Source: Pezizomycotina sp. ARF18 (Eukaryota > Ascomycota). Taken from it: DNA of 64,000 nucleotides. Positions 23,386 through 35,487 of the stretch are shown piece by piece. The notes under the pieces are model-generated. The model was not told where the DNA came from and ran no database searches. It saw nothing but the letters and a program-made list of their open reading frames with translations. The translations under genes were made by a program, and so were the position numbers. Numbering within the stretch: the first letter of the stretch is position 1; each line of letters opens with the position of its first letter. The stretch covers positions 211,501-275,500 of the forward strand of contig AZLU01000011.1 in the NCBI GenBank assembly GCA_002224055.1, read 5' to 3'.

Positions 23386-23905
23386 GTGATATCAAGAGCG
23401 AGACAAGATAGTCACCAGCATCACCAAAAAAAAAAAAAAAACCTTCACCACTTGCTACACAGAAGCCGCAGCAACGGAATGTGTGGGATTGATATTATGG
23501 GGACCGACTTCCGTGAAACAGGAGTTCTACGGTATACTTCCAAGCGACTAGCCACTCGTCCGAGTTGACAACGATAGAGTATATCACACGCGAGAAAGCG
23601 ATACGATCGAACTCCTTTACCCAGGCCCAGACTCAACGCCGCAGAACACCAACAAACCCTCCATGTCAACAGAACTCCAGCGCATCCTCCTAAAGTACCT
23701 CATCGCGGAAACCGAGGCCAAATTTTCAAAGCCTTCCGCAATTTCGATAGCACCATCACCAACGAAGAATGCAGGAAAATCAACCAGGCATCAAATCGCG
23801 CCGCTTCCTGAACCCATATTACGGATCAGAAAGCACGTCTCTCAATACATTATTGTTGAATCAACGGTTATCACTCTGACGCTCTCCTTTTTCAAACTAT
23901 ACAGC
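23386..23905 (+). pseudogene. Possible decayed coding segment, unidentified
   Basis: Composition is more balanced here than around it. Frames give protein-like pieces such as YHTRESDTIELLYPGPDSTP, QNTNKPSMSTELQRILLKYL and, in another frame, KAFRNFDSTITNEECRKIN. No start, intron or family is recognised. It may be a gene relic or part of an old repeat. Confidence 0.2.
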
Positions 23906-23968
23906 TAAACCCAAATTTTGTTCTGGGAATCTATAACTTGAACGTGCGCAAATCAATTTTCCCTGAGG

Positions 23969-24006
23969 AAAAAATAAAATAAAATAAAATAAAAATAAAA
24001 TAAAAT
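23969..24006. repeat. (AAAAT)n microsatellite
   Basis: About seven pentamer units AAAAT with one interrupted unit. Confidence 0.85.
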
Positions 24007-24828
24007 GAGCAGCAGTAACGAACGCATTTTGGGCGGCGCATCGTCCCATAGCATGGTCCAACCTGGAATATACACGATTGTGACCACTAGATACGTAAGC
24101 ATATTCAGTTTTCTTTTTTTCATCGGATCTCCTGGATTTGAATGACAACTGGCATCTAAAAGACCCTAACTTATTTTATTAAAAAGGAAAGATGAAGGTA
24201 GATTTTAATACGCCGGCAAACACAAATTAATGACATAATGGCGAACTAATGTAGAATTCACTAGGTAGTGATGATGAACAGTTCTTATTAGGTTCTCAAA
24301 ATTATATTACGCAGCTGCTAAAGTAGTCTCTATTAGTGAGATCGAAATCAGCATACTTAACCACGATATCATTTTTAGCAAGCTTAACTTAAAAATCAAA
24401 GAGAAACCTGTTTCGAAACTTCCAAGATCTTGCCCACCACGTTTCTCTTCTGTTTTTAAAAAGTCTCCGATCAAAAAAGTTGTTCCCCGGATTTGGGAAG
24501 AATGTTTCCAGGCTTTAGGTTATATTCGCAATTATAACAATTGAGCTCCGGCTTCTTTACTCAATGAGAGCCGGAGAAAGCACCGAAATATAAGAGCTTT
24601 TATGAAGGTAGTCGCGCAGAAAATAAAAGATCGAAAGTATATTCTGTATAGGTAAGGTGCCTCTTTCCACAAAAAAAAAAAAGAAAGAAAAGCTATGGGT
24701 GAAACAGACAGGTCCCAGTGCACGATTGTGCAAAGAGTTAAAGCTTTTTCTGCAAGGTACCAGGGGACGGCTCCCATCAAAGACAAGAAGAGGTTCGAAG
24801 AATGAAGATGTACCTGTACCTGACAAGG

Positions 24829-25284
24829 GTTTACTCGCATAATTGCGGGTTAAGAAGCAGACTTTGTCATGGAGGAGAGACAAAAATAAGGCAGAGACAA
24901 GGGTCAAGGAAAGGAGAGACATACAGAATGCGGAGAAGAAGAAAACATGGAGGCTGTGGAGGTTGGAAGTGGATCGCCAGTCGTGAAACGCTTGAGCTAA
25001 GACAAAAAGCGGATCGCTTTGCTATAAAAAAAAAGAGGTATATTTGACGATAGAAGAGTTTACTCGCATAATTACGGGTTGAGAAGCAGACTTTGTCGTG
25101 GAGGAGAGACAAAAACAAAGCAGACAAGGTCAAGGAAAGGAGAGACATACAAAATTGCGGAGAAGAAGAAAATATGGAGGCTGTGGAGGTTGAAGTGGAT
25201 CGCCACTCGTGAATACTTGAGCTAAGACAAAAAAAGCGGGTCGCTTTGCTATAGGAAAAAGAGGCATGTTTGACGATAGAAGAG
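24829..25284. repeat. Tandem duplication of about 228 bp with RIP-like differences
   Basis: Copy 1 (24829-25057) and copy 2 (25058-25284) both start GTTTACTCGCATAATT and end TTTGACGATAGAAGAG. Many differences are transitions in CpA/TpG context, such as GGTATATTTG against GGCATGTTTG and GAAAACATGG against GAAAATATGG. The rest are one- to three-base gaps. A further, more diverged partial similarity (CTATAGG, AAAAAGAGG) is visible just after copy 2. No coding sense is evident. Confidence 0.85.
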
Positions 25285-25840
25285 ATTTGGGTAGCTTAAA
25301 CCTAAGGATGAACGGAGTAACTTTCAAGTTCTTAGTAGAAGAATGAATAATTCGGTAGTTAACTATGCTTCTCAAGTTCCCTTTTTACTCTCTTGAGGAA
25401 GAAAGCGGGATCGACTAAAGGGAAGGTGAATATAAGGAGGCAGTGGTCATGCGGACGCCCAGCGTCGTACATTAGTGGCCTTAACTTTGAGCGCAAAGTT
25501 ATATGAAGTTACTCCACATAAATTTGCAGATATACAGATATTCAGAATCTCCATAGATCCACTTCATGGTTCAGAGTTTTGAAAGTCTCAGGAAAAATCT
25601 CGAACCTCGGATGCGGGGGGAATCCTGTAGTATCAAATATTAAAATTCCAGTTCACGATAAGTGGGATATTATTATTATTCTAGAGTTCACCGCGAATAA
25701 CATTTTCATCGCTATGCGAATGCAGCTGCATATACCGGAAGTTCTCTGCGAGCCGCTCTCTCCGGAGCTTGAAGGACAACGCCGTGGCCACTCTTGAGTT
25801 CCTCCTCTGAAGATTATATCCAGATGAAATTTTTTTTTCC

Positions 25841-25871
<31 letters not shown>

Positions 25872-28040
25872 TATCAGAAACAAGAACAGCCAAGAAAATA
25901 AACGATACGATGTTCTTAGCTTGCCTGTTGTGGTTCACCGAAGAGCTTCAGTGTCGAGAGCTACTACCCTCAAATCAAGGTTGTGCGAGGGAGCCGTCCA
26001 TGGTCACCTTCCTTTACAGGGTGTAGGAAGAAATAGAAGGTTCTGAATAATTGACTTGGACTTTATTTATCACGATCACGGATATTTTGGTTTTTCGAGA
26101 TGGAGTTCATCGCAAATCGATTAGAATACGGGTCAAGATTCTGTTCTAAAATAAACATGTTTCATAATCTCGTTTGTTTCGCTTGACAGAAAATCATGTT
26201 TCCCACGCAGAGCGGCACAGCGGCGGTCTTTCCTTTTTGATCGCTCAAAGAAGATCATACTTGCGGCTCATACGAGACGATTATTAGTATCGATCAAAGA
26301 AACTGTAAGGATCAAGGTAGAAAGGAATTGGACGAGTTGGAGGAGGGAAAAGAAACTCGTGCTACCTGCGGTAATAGCTGGTCCGCCTGTCAAAGGTCCC
26401 TTGATCCATGCGTCTCCCCGCTGCGACGGAGAGACAAAAAGTTCTTTGTAAACAATCGAAAATGACGACAATGGATCAAAGGTTATTGTCTTTTTCTGTT
26501 CAATCTCTTTCCGTCCTGAAAGCGGGATGAACAGTCGCCCCTTGCATGTTCAAGAGCAGAGGAACGGAACGAACGCCTCTTGAGTCTTCGCTATTGTGAT
26601 AAAATGGCCAGGTGATCATGTTAGTAGTCCTGATTGGTCTTGTCTTCTTGGAGTGGTAGTGGAATTCTTTTTGTTCACGAACTTGCGAAAGGGAAGAGAT
26701 TTGCCTAGACATGGCCCTGGATCTTTCTTTGCCAACTTCCGAAATAAGAGAAGGGAATGAAAGGAGGATATACGGATGCGGCAGCGGAACCATGTAAAAC
26801 AGATAGCAAATAGTAGCAAGCATTAGCGGGGAAACCTCTTGTAAACGGCAGAGGAATAAAACCTAATATCCGATAGAAAAGTAGAAAAATCTTTTCAGGG
26901 AAGTTGAAGAATCAAAACGGAGAAGACCGAATACGCAAAAGAGTTCAGGTTAACGATAGAAAAAGAGGCTCTACCGGCCTGTATAACGGTCGCCATTATA
27001 GCCTGCCATCATAAGAAATGGAGACCTTGGCGTGAGACCTCCCTGATGGAAACAAAATCCCACGCAAAACTTAGCTCTTGATCCAAGCGACGTTGTCACG
27101 TTTTTCTTCTTGAAAAAGCACCAAGAAAAAGCATCGCAAGCCCATCTGCTTGTTCAGGGAAATTCTTCCTCTAGTGCTTGGATTTCTTTGCCCTTTTCCA
27201 CGCTAGTCCCCTCTAGATCGAAGTTGTTTCTTTCTGCAAGTCGGCTCTACCGGCAGAAGCCTTCAATCCTAAGGCAACTTTGGCGTCCTGTAGAAACACT
27301 TCCAGAACATCCCCTTTTTATCCGGCAGTGCCCTTATTGGAGGTGGTACTCAGCTGAGCCCGTCTGCTGCCAGTGGTTTCTGGCACTTCCAAATAGGAAC
27401 GGGGAAATGATTCGTCGGTGCTAAATTTGGTGGCCATTGGCGAGCTCTTTTGGCTTGACCAAGAAGGGTACAGTCCAAAGGTGCCTTAGCGAGGGACCTG
27501 TGCATGACGACACCCTGATTGGCTGCAGAAGGAAAAGACCGTGATTTTGTGTTCCTCAAAACAACCTCCCCCCGAGACCCGCCCGAGACCCAAGGACGGC
27601 CTCTCCACAGCGACGAGACATGTGCCTCCCTCTCATTCGGTCCGAGCGTTTCTCGCAAGGCTGTGGCAGTGAGCAGCTAATTGGAAGGAGGTATTGATAC
27701 ATGTCAGAGAAGGGACTTTGACGAGATTAAGATGAGGAACTAAGATAGAAGATGGGAAGAAATGTAAGGTGCATGCGCGGTGATGATTAATATACTCGCA
27801 TACATGGTGAAGAAATCTTGAAATGATTGCTGGGGTGTAAATAATTTCAAGTCAACCAATACGACCAGGTGGTAACAAGAAACTATCACACACAATATTC
27901 TATTACCACCAAGGTACCCCGTGAATATCAGTCAGTTACGAGTATCATTACAGAACATGCCTGTAATAAAATAAAACACTAATTCCTTTATATATCCTTT
28001 CTGATATCCACGATGAAAGGGACAAGTAGTGGAGATAGTG
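25285..28040. other. Gene-poor tract
   Basis: No gene recognised on either strand. A run of 28 A lies at 25841-25868. Open stretches at 26268-26823 and 27110-27658 occur on one or both strands without known motifs. Confidence 0.4.
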
Positions 28041-28131
28041 GTATATAAGGTGGATTCCCTTCGGCGGTGTTTTTTTTTTCTTTTCTAGATTCTTATTAGG
28101 TACTGCAGTTGTTTAGTGGCGTCCTAGGTAC

Positions 28132-28145
28132 ATGTACCGGTACAT
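28132..28145. promoter_or_regulatory. 14-bp perfect palindrome, copy 2
   Basis: Second copy of ATGTACCGGTACAT, embedded in TAGGTAC-ATGTACC-GGTACAT. It is 479 bp upstream of the sphingomyelinase-like start, so it could be a regulatory site for that gene. Confidence 0.35.
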
Positions 28146-28454
28146 CTACAATCCAAGATCTATCCCGACTACACCTCCACCCCACTAGCCATCTCTTTGC
28201 CATCTTTCTCACCTCATCTGGAATCCGCCCGTCTTCCCTTGTTTTTTCATGTCTTTCTTTTTCAGAGAAAGAAAATATCCTTCCTTGCATAGGGATTTCT
28301 GCATCCTTACTGCTGTGCGACGCCAGATCTAGCTTAGAAAGGGGACTTCTCTTTTGGCCTTCTCCCGGAGATAGCCTGTCTCTCTCGGACTTTTTCCCTT
28401 CCGCTAGCCGGTCATTGGATATTTACGTCTTTGGCTCTTTCATCTGTAGAGGTC

Positions 28455-28462
28455 CATAAATA
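28455..28462 (+). promoter_or_regulatory. TATA-like box of sphingomyelinase-like gene
   Basis: CATAAATA lies about 165 bp before the ATG at 28624 and is followed by a C/T-rich leader (28465-28615). A stronger TATATAAGG lies farther upstream at 28042. Confidence 0.4.
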
Positions 28463-28623
28463 CCCACCTGTTTCGCTCCTTCACTTCAGGAAAGAACTAA
28501 TCAGTCGCTCGCTCGTCATAAACTTGAAGGTCCCTTCGCCGCCTGGTCCGCCTTCTCTTCTCAATCCGTCTTCTTCTCTCCTCCTGCTCCCTCCTCCTCT
28601 TCTCTCTCAAACATATCGACAAC

Positions 28624-31139
28624 ATGCGGCCGTCACTCCTTCTCTCCGCCTTTTCGCTCGTCGCGTCGGCTGTCGCAGTCTCGAGCCCACAGCCAGATCC
28701 CGTCGCAGAGCTTAAGGCTCGACTAACGGCCCACGATGTCGATGAGCTATTCTTACGCCATTTCGGCAGCGACATTGAGAAGCGCGACTGGATAGACAGC
28801 TTCGTACAGCAGCTGTTGAATGATTTGAAGCAAGGCTCGTGCGAGGTAAGGCTATTGTTCATTTGTTCTACATGTATTTGAAGATTTGTTGTTGCCCTAG
28901 CGGCTAACAAAACACAAATTCTGTTTAGGCCGCATTGACCCTCATGAAGTGGGCGCGAGGATTAGCACACCGATATTCCTCAGTCTTTTGGAAGTCGCCT
29001 GCAAGCTTTCAAAGGTGGAGGATGCGGACGTATGCACAGGAATCATACAGCTCGAGGTCCCACGATCGCCAGTATTCTGTCAGGCATGGATACAACGTCG
29101 AGAACGGCGAAATTCCTCTGCGCTTCTTATCTAGGTCAGTTGAACCGAATTCGGTTTCACCAAGACGTTTTAAAAAGCTATTATTTATAGAAACGGTCTC
29201 CACTATTCACCGATTGAATACCCTTATCTTATCAATTTATAAAAAATACTATGATTCTTATTTATAGAATTATATATATCGTTTTATTCTTCCCTGTACG
29301 GTATTTTTGGCGAAGGGAGGCGAAACGATATTAGGGCTCAAGTTGGGATGTTCGCCGCGCTGACTCGTCAAACTTCTTCGCTGCAATTTTATAGGTTTCG
29401 GAACATACCCCGATGTGATCCCGAACCCTGCCATCACGAACGGGCTTCCCATTGTGCCCCAGTCGAAAGCGGCGAATACCTTTAGCGGAAGCACTTACCA
29501 GTTTGTGCACATCTCGGATATGCACGTGGACCGGCAGTATACCCCCGGCGCCAACAGCAACTGCACGAAGCCCATCTGCTGCCGCTCGTACACGGCGATG
29601 ACGCCCCGGGTGCGGCGAAGAACCGGAACCCCGCCGGCAAATTCGTTCGCTTGATTGCGATACACCGGAGGTGCTTGAGGATGCTATGTACACAGCGATC
29701 CAAGGCGCGGCTCCTAATGCGGAGTTTATGATATTCACTGGTGATTTGATCGAGGGTAGGTATTCCTCTTGCGATCCTGGAGCATATCTCTTAAGAACTT
29801 ACAAGCTGATTGAAGTAACAAATAGCTGCCGTCTGGCTCGTCGATCAGCCCGAGGCCACGAACGATATAAACGCCTTCTACAACAAGATGACTACCGGCT
29901 ACGCCCAGAAGAATGGCAAGCGCGTCTTCCCCGTCGTCGGAAACCATGAGTAAGCCCCTCTCCAATTTCCCCTAACTTTCTCTCATCCTAGTATGGTAGC
30001 TAACGTCCTCAGTGTCGCCCCCGTCAACCTCTTCCCAATCAACGGTGCCAATTGGGTCTACTCCACCCTCCAGGGTTTCTGGTCAAACTGGGTCGGTGCT
30101 CCCTCTTCCAACCACTGGAATCCGGCTCCTACACCTACCTCGCCCGCCCCGGCTCCAACCTCCGCATAATCTCCCTCTCCACAAACTTCTGGTACAAGCT
30201 AAACTTCTACATCTACGACAAGGCGCGCTAACGCCGCTTCCGATCTCAAGGCATGCTCGCCTGGTTCAAAGCGCAACTCGCCGCCGCAAAGGCCGCTGGC
30301 GAAAGCGTGTACGTGATCGGACACATGCCCCTGGTCTTTCCGACGGCCGTCCGCGACCACTCGCACAACTTCAATGCGATCGCGAGGGCGTACGCTGATA
30401 TCATCAAGGTATGTTCTGGGGACATACTCATACTGACGAATTCGAGATCACGTACGGGACGAATAATCCGGCTACGTTCTCCGATTCGAACGCGCTGATA
30501 ATGTCGTACGTCGCGCCTGCTGTGACGCCGAGGCAAAATAACCCGAGTTTCAGGGTTTATACCGTGGACGCGAAGACGAACGCGGTGTTGGATTATACTA
30601 CCTACGCGGCGGACGTGGAGAACGCCGGTAACGGACCGAACTGGCACGTCGTGTACTCCGCGAAGCGGCGTACGGACCACTCGTTCCCCACAGCCGGGAC
30701 CGAATGACGAGCTTTCTCCGAGGTTCTGGCATAAGGTTACCCAAGCCTTCGAGAAGAATGACGCCGCATTCCAAGGGTGGTGGTCGCGGCGTAGGGCTGG
30801 TCAATCTGCGGGTGCATGCGACGCGACATGTAAGTCACAGTGGATCTGCCAGATGCGCGCTTCCGCTTCGGAGAACAACTGCGACCCCAGAAGGTGACTT
30901 TGGACTAAAGAAGCGTGGATTTGGTGATAAGCACGGACGTAAGCATCTCACGGAGGATGAGAGGCAAGAGAGACACGATTTACATGAAATTGTGCACAAT
31001 CATTATCACGTGAGTGCGGCCCGCGCCGCCAGGTATCATGGCTGCCATCCTCAGGGACCCATCGTGTCTCAGCCACATGGTTCACGGTGTCGCCGACGCG
31101 GCGCCTAAGAACCTGGTAAAGGGTGAGCCCACGGTGTAA
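28624..31139 (+). CDS. Secreted acid-sphingomyelinase-like phosphodiesterase (saposin B + metallophosphatase)
   Basis: Predicted to hydrolyse sphingomyelin or related phosphodiesters outside the cell or in the vacuole. The ATG at 28624 starts a signal peptide (MRPSLLLSAFSLVASAVAVS). A saposin-B-like domain with paired cysteines follows (QGSCE, then ISTPIFLSLLEVACKL and DADVCTGIIQLE). The dimetal phosphatase motifs are HISDMHVDRQY, IFTGDLIEG, VVGNHD, VIGHMPLV and FWGHTHTDEF, with Cys pairs around NCTKPICCRSY. The C-terminal part includes WHVVYSA, CDATCKSQWICQM, a His/Glu-rich linker (DLHEIVHNHYH) and a last segment SHMVHGVADAAPKNLVKG ending at TAA 31137-31139. Introns are 28846-28928, 29135-29394, 29756-29825 and 29950-30012. 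Single-base losses occur near 28950, 29057, 29590-29640, 30110, 30410, 30665 and later. Total about 680 codons, normal for the fungal family. Confidence 0.88.
29135..29394 (+). other. Unusually long, AT-rich intron in sphingomyelinase-like gene
   Basis: Donor GTCAGT after KFLCASYLG-like coding sequence; acceptor TTTTATAG before the exon that reads GTYPDVIPNPAITN. At about 260 bp it is three to four times longer than the other introns of the gene, with a very AT-rich core (29160-29300). Confidence 0.55.
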
Positions 31140-31752
31140 GAGTTATAACATTCCACGAGATGAGTAATTTGTTAGTATTGTAGGTTGTTTAGTGTATAAG
31201 TTGTGTATATCCCCGAAGATACCATTTCTATCTGTTCTTGTTATTGTCAGCATTTCGTCTTTTTCAATCTCTTGTACTTTATTCATTATTGCTTGTTCGA
31301 TTTATTTCCATTGCATCTTTTCTGTATTTTACCATAACCATCTCGACTCGAGTTAATATATTTTGCATACTATCTTACGTACCCAATTTACAAAAAAGTC
31401 GACTCTCAGTGTGTTACACGACATTATTTGTATGTGCTTCGTAGGTATATCTGAACTCATGGCCTTTCCCAGATAGATGATCCTTCCAGCAAAACGTAGT
31501 CGTGGAATCACAGGCTTCTCAAGTCTTCCCGGATCTCTAGAGCTATGTATTCGGCGTACACCAATACTTGATATTGAAAGAAACTCGTGAATTTGATCAA
31601 TTCTTTACGTTGATTAATATTAAAGGCTATTTGAATTAAACTATCGACAGAGACTACTAGTGGCAAAGCGTTTTCGAGGTCAATCTGCTGCAGCTCGGCC
31701 CCATGTCTCATTTTCTCCTCAGGATCGGTTTCATCAATTTTGCCGAACTCGT

Positions 31753-31777
31753 AAAAAAAAAAAAAAAAAAAAAAAAA
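31753..31777. repeat. Poly(A) run of 25
   Basis: In the convergent intergenic space between the sphingomyelinase-like and methyltransferase genes. Confidence 0.9.
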
Positions 31778-31875
31778 GAATAGTTTTTCGAGATGGATAA
31801 GAGCGAGTACGAGATACGTTAAAGACTGAACACTATATCATTTCAGGATTTCTCACTGGATACCCATGTTCCTGC

Positions 31876-33547
31876 TTAGGCGGCGTCGGCTTTTGGTTTC
31901 TGCGCATAAGTGACGTGCCTACAATGTGAGGTCATCCAAGTTAGCAATCCAGCCTTATCCTGCGACGAACGTCGTTCCTCTACAACCGCCCAGCGTTCGG
32001 AGGTTAAACAATCAAGAAATTTGAAAAAAACTTACAGCCTAAAATACGTATGCTGCTCTTATCCTTCAACTGCTTCCTAATCTCCGCCAAATGTTCCCGC
32101 ATGTCCTCATGGCTCCAACCCAAAACCTCGTATATATCGCCAACAAAAAACCCCTCCAACCCCATCAACATATTCGCAAGGTTCATCGCACCAATCTCTT
32201 TATCCGCCCGCTTCTTCGGCCACGTACCCAGCGGAATCTTATATTCTTTCTGAACGATGGTGTTCGTATCGAAGCCCGCGTCCGCCATCCATTTTTTAAG
32301 ACCCGTGTAGTTTATTCCTGGCTTACCGAGCTTGTCGAGACCCTCGTTGACGTTTTTTATCCAGGTGTGAAAGACGGAGTTTGCGGGGACGGTGTTGTCG
32401 TCGCAGGCTATTTCTATTACTTCGTTGATTACTTCGAACCAGCCGCCGGGTTTCGTGACTCTACGTTGGGTTGTCAGAGATTACTAGTATTAAAAATAGA
32501 GAGAGAAAGGAAGGGGAGGGGGACGAGGATGCAGGATAGTTAATCATACTTGAAAGCGTTCTTGCAAAAGTCGGACCATGAGTTCACGGCGGCGTGCAGG
32601 GCACGCGCGTGGACGAAGTCGAAGGAGTTCGGCGTATACGTCCACGCCTCGTTGAAATCGTCCACTTCGAAGGTGCAGTTCGGCGGAACCCATGTTGGTT
32701 GGATCGGCGAAAGATCTTCAATGAGGATCGAGTCAGCCAACAATCGCTCTACTGAAAGCGTATAAAAGAAATAATTATCTTCCTTACCATTCCAATGACT
32801 GCGGCGGACGGATAAGTATCCGCTGTCTGCATGGCCCAAATACCCGTTCCAGTACCAGATCTAGTATCCTCTGAGGCTTGGGTCGATCGGGGCGACGATC
32901 AGCTTGCCGCCGATGGCGCGGGTGTAGATTTCATGGCTGGAAAATATTGAAAGTCAGTACATGGCTCGGTTCCTTTGAGATGAAAGGGGCTCCGCTCACA
33001 AAAGGTCCATTTGGTCTTGTTGGTCCTATATGATCATTGGACAAGTCAGTTTTAATGTAACTATCACTATACTGTAAGAGAAAATAGGTCAAGGAAGAAA
33101 ACGCACTTCATCGTTAGGCATGATCCATTCTCCTTCCTTGTAGGATGGTATCGCCGACCGTGCTCATATTTGTATTCTGAAGAACGTTAGCATTTTAATT
33201 GCAACAGAAAGCGGTCCATCATATTATACGAACTTTTTATATGCGTCGCAAGCGTATTCGTGACGCTCCCACTGCATTATCGTGAACGGTTAGTCAGTGT
33301 ATTCCTAGATTAGAGCGAAGATTCTTCGCTCAAGGGATTGTACTTACTCGGATGAATAAACGGAATCGAGGTCCGACGTTTCGGAATCCTAGATATAGAG
33401 ACGGCTTTAGTTACGATACCCGAAACCGGGTTATAAATCCTGAGGGGGGGGCAATAGTATTACCGTTCCACTGGTATCCGCCTCGATGATGTTCTGCGGA
33501 TCGCTACACATGTTCGGGAAACAAAACTCTCTCTGCGCGAAAGCCAT
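31876..33547 (-). CDS. LaeA-like class I SAM-dependent methyltransferase
   Basis: This belongs to the large fungal family around LaeA. Members bind S-adenosylmethionine, and some act on secondary metabolism or development. From the start (ATG at 33547) exons read SDPQNIIEADTSGT, DSETSDLDSVYSSE, WERHEYACDAYKK, KYEHGRRYHP and DQQDQMDL. HEIYTRAIGGKLIVAPIDP follows, then the SAM-binding motif ILDLGTGTGIWAMQTADTYP. Later come DLSPIQPTWVPPNCTFEVDD, SFDFVHARALHAAV, PGGWFEVINEVIEIACDDN and HTWIKNVNEGLDKLGK. The end is YEVLGWSHEDMREHLAEIR and, after the last intron (31919-32035), LHVTYAQKPKADAA with TAA at 31876-31878. About eight short introns are implied. Single-base losses lie near 32865-32870 inside the SAM motif and at about 32045. 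The family member is not resolved; an ordinary paralogue is more likely than LaeA itself. Confidence 0.85.
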
Positions 33548-35043
33548 AGTATACCCTACGGGAGCTAAAAGGATTCTGATACTAGTAATAGTCTAAAATT
33601 TCCAGAGATTCGTTCTGACTAGACTCCTACGAAAAAACGGCGATCATAAGTAAATAAAAGAAGGGGGGAAAAGGAGAAAAGAATAACAAGAGCGAACGAT
33701 CATCGAAAAAGGACGAAAGGGAAAAGAATAAATTCTTTAATCCCCCCCTTATAAATCCTTCCTGAAACGGGGCAAATCCAATGTGAACGAACTATTGCAC
33801 AGGGTGTTCTCTTAGGTCTGGTGGTGTGGGGCATTCATTACATTTATCACTAAGCGAAGTACCTATGTCGTTGTTGTGGGAAATAGCAGAAAGGGGGCGC
33901 ATTACGTATAAAGGCCCCGATTCCCCGTTTCTTCTAAGATTTCAACCTTTTCTCGTAAATAATGCGTGTTTTTTCAATAAATTGTGTATAAAACGTGTGC
34001 ATGGAGTAACTTCGGTAACAATAGTTAATAATACGTAACGCTTGAAGTAATGATAAAAATACATCGGAGGACTTTTGTCCGGGCCTCAATTAGGCTTAGT
34101 CCGCGACTATATTGAGTAATATGTAATTCTAGAGATCATGCTAAAAGGACATGATGCAATGCTAAAGTCGATCACCTCACGCCACCAGACTTTTTGTCCA
34201 CCCCTCCCTGTACTTGGCATTGGACCGGGGATCGGCAAGGAGAGCGAGCGGCTTTCTCCGCTCTCGAACTCCCAGACTCTCTTCAAAGACTACTAGAACG
34301 GGATATACTATTGAGATGTGGAGAGGTTAATACGTCTAGACCTCTATATCTAGCGCAGATATCCGAGAGACTTTTCCCCGATGGCTTGATTTATCGGTCC
34401 CAGCGAGCGCTGATGCATGGCCTCTGTCCTCGTGGGCAGCTCTTGCAGATATTTCTGTAGTGGGGGCACTGACCAATTGCTGAGGAATAACTCTCTGCAT
34501 AGTAGTGATATTAGAAAAGAGTTGGTAATCCTACTAAGCGCCCGGTAGTTCGTTACATTATTGAAATCATTGAGCAATCTCGCAACTTCCTTGGCGCGCG
34601 GCAGGTGGCTATCGCGAGTACAATTGGCTAGTATTAGACCTTCCGTCGCACTATGTAAGCCAATATAGGACCTCTTGCTAACGAGAGCTAAGGTAACCTT
34701 TTGCCACGGGCTCTTTTAGCTGCCTTTCCGGAAATGCTTATAAAAGTATTGCTTCTGATTTCGATATACTGTTTGTTATTCCGAACTCGCAGAGCATTAG
34801 TACTTTTCCTTTCCAGCCAAATCGTATACGCAACGCAATCGAGAAGGTCCAAATATGAACAGCTACTACACTCGCCCATAGCTGTGACAGGTGCAAAAAA
34901 TTATAGCTGCACATTTGATTATTTTCCTTAATGTTGTACATGGTGCCCGCGATAGAATTGGTTGAAAGAAAACCAAGCGTTTGATTTGCCTCTTCAAGCC
35001 CTATACATGATCGCTTTTCAGGAACTTGAAGAGATATCGAAAC
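33548..35043. other. No gene seen
   Basis: Upstream side of the methyltransferase gene, then AT-rich stop-filled sequence. Open stretches near 34200-34580 and 34690-34940 have no known motifs. Confidence 0.4.
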
Positions 35044-35487
35044 TTAGCACCCATAAACGACTTTCATATCAATCCGTCTTTTTTGAGCTGTCGCTCCCGA
35101 CGGTTGCTCCCCCTTCTCGCTCTTCTTCGCACCCATCTTCTGTAACTCCTCCATCGACATATCGTGCTTATCGCGCGCACGTTCTCCTCCGTCTGGCTCG
35201 CCAGTTCGGTTTCCATTCGCCTTTACCGGACTTGGCTTTACTCACGCTGTCCTTCTTGTGCGTGTCGATCTTCTCGGCGCGGCCTTCCTGGTCTTAACAA
35301 CGCTCTGGAATATTAGTAACTGGATCTTCTATTTGGCATGAGGGAGGCGGAGGGGGCTCCTAACGGCTACCTAAGTGGTGTTCCCCAGCGCTGCGCGGAT
35401 GGATGACGTGTGGAATGAGGCGGGTGCCGTTGCTCTCGGCAGTGAGCGAAGGCTTCTGGCGGAACGGAGGAGCTGGAAGGAACGCAT
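35044..35487 (-). CDS. Small mitochondrial-targeted conserved fungal protein
   Basis: The ATG at 35487 on the minus strand starts a typical mitochondrial presequence: MRSFQLLRSARSLRSLPRAT then APASFHTSSIRAAL, rich in Arg/Ser with no acids. An intron of about 78 bp (35293-35370, branch TTACTAAT) follows. The second exon reads EGRAEKIDTHKKDSVSKAKS, GKGEWKPELASQTEENVRAD and KHDMSMEELQKMGAKKSEKG and stops at TAA 35044-35046. The EWKPELAS and MSMEELQ segments recall a short hydrophilic protein widespread in filamentous ascomycetes, sometimes annotated without function; this match is from memory. One base is missing within the EWKPELAS codons near 35210, another in NVRAD, and a stop sits at the exon 1 border. 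Confidence 0.65.
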
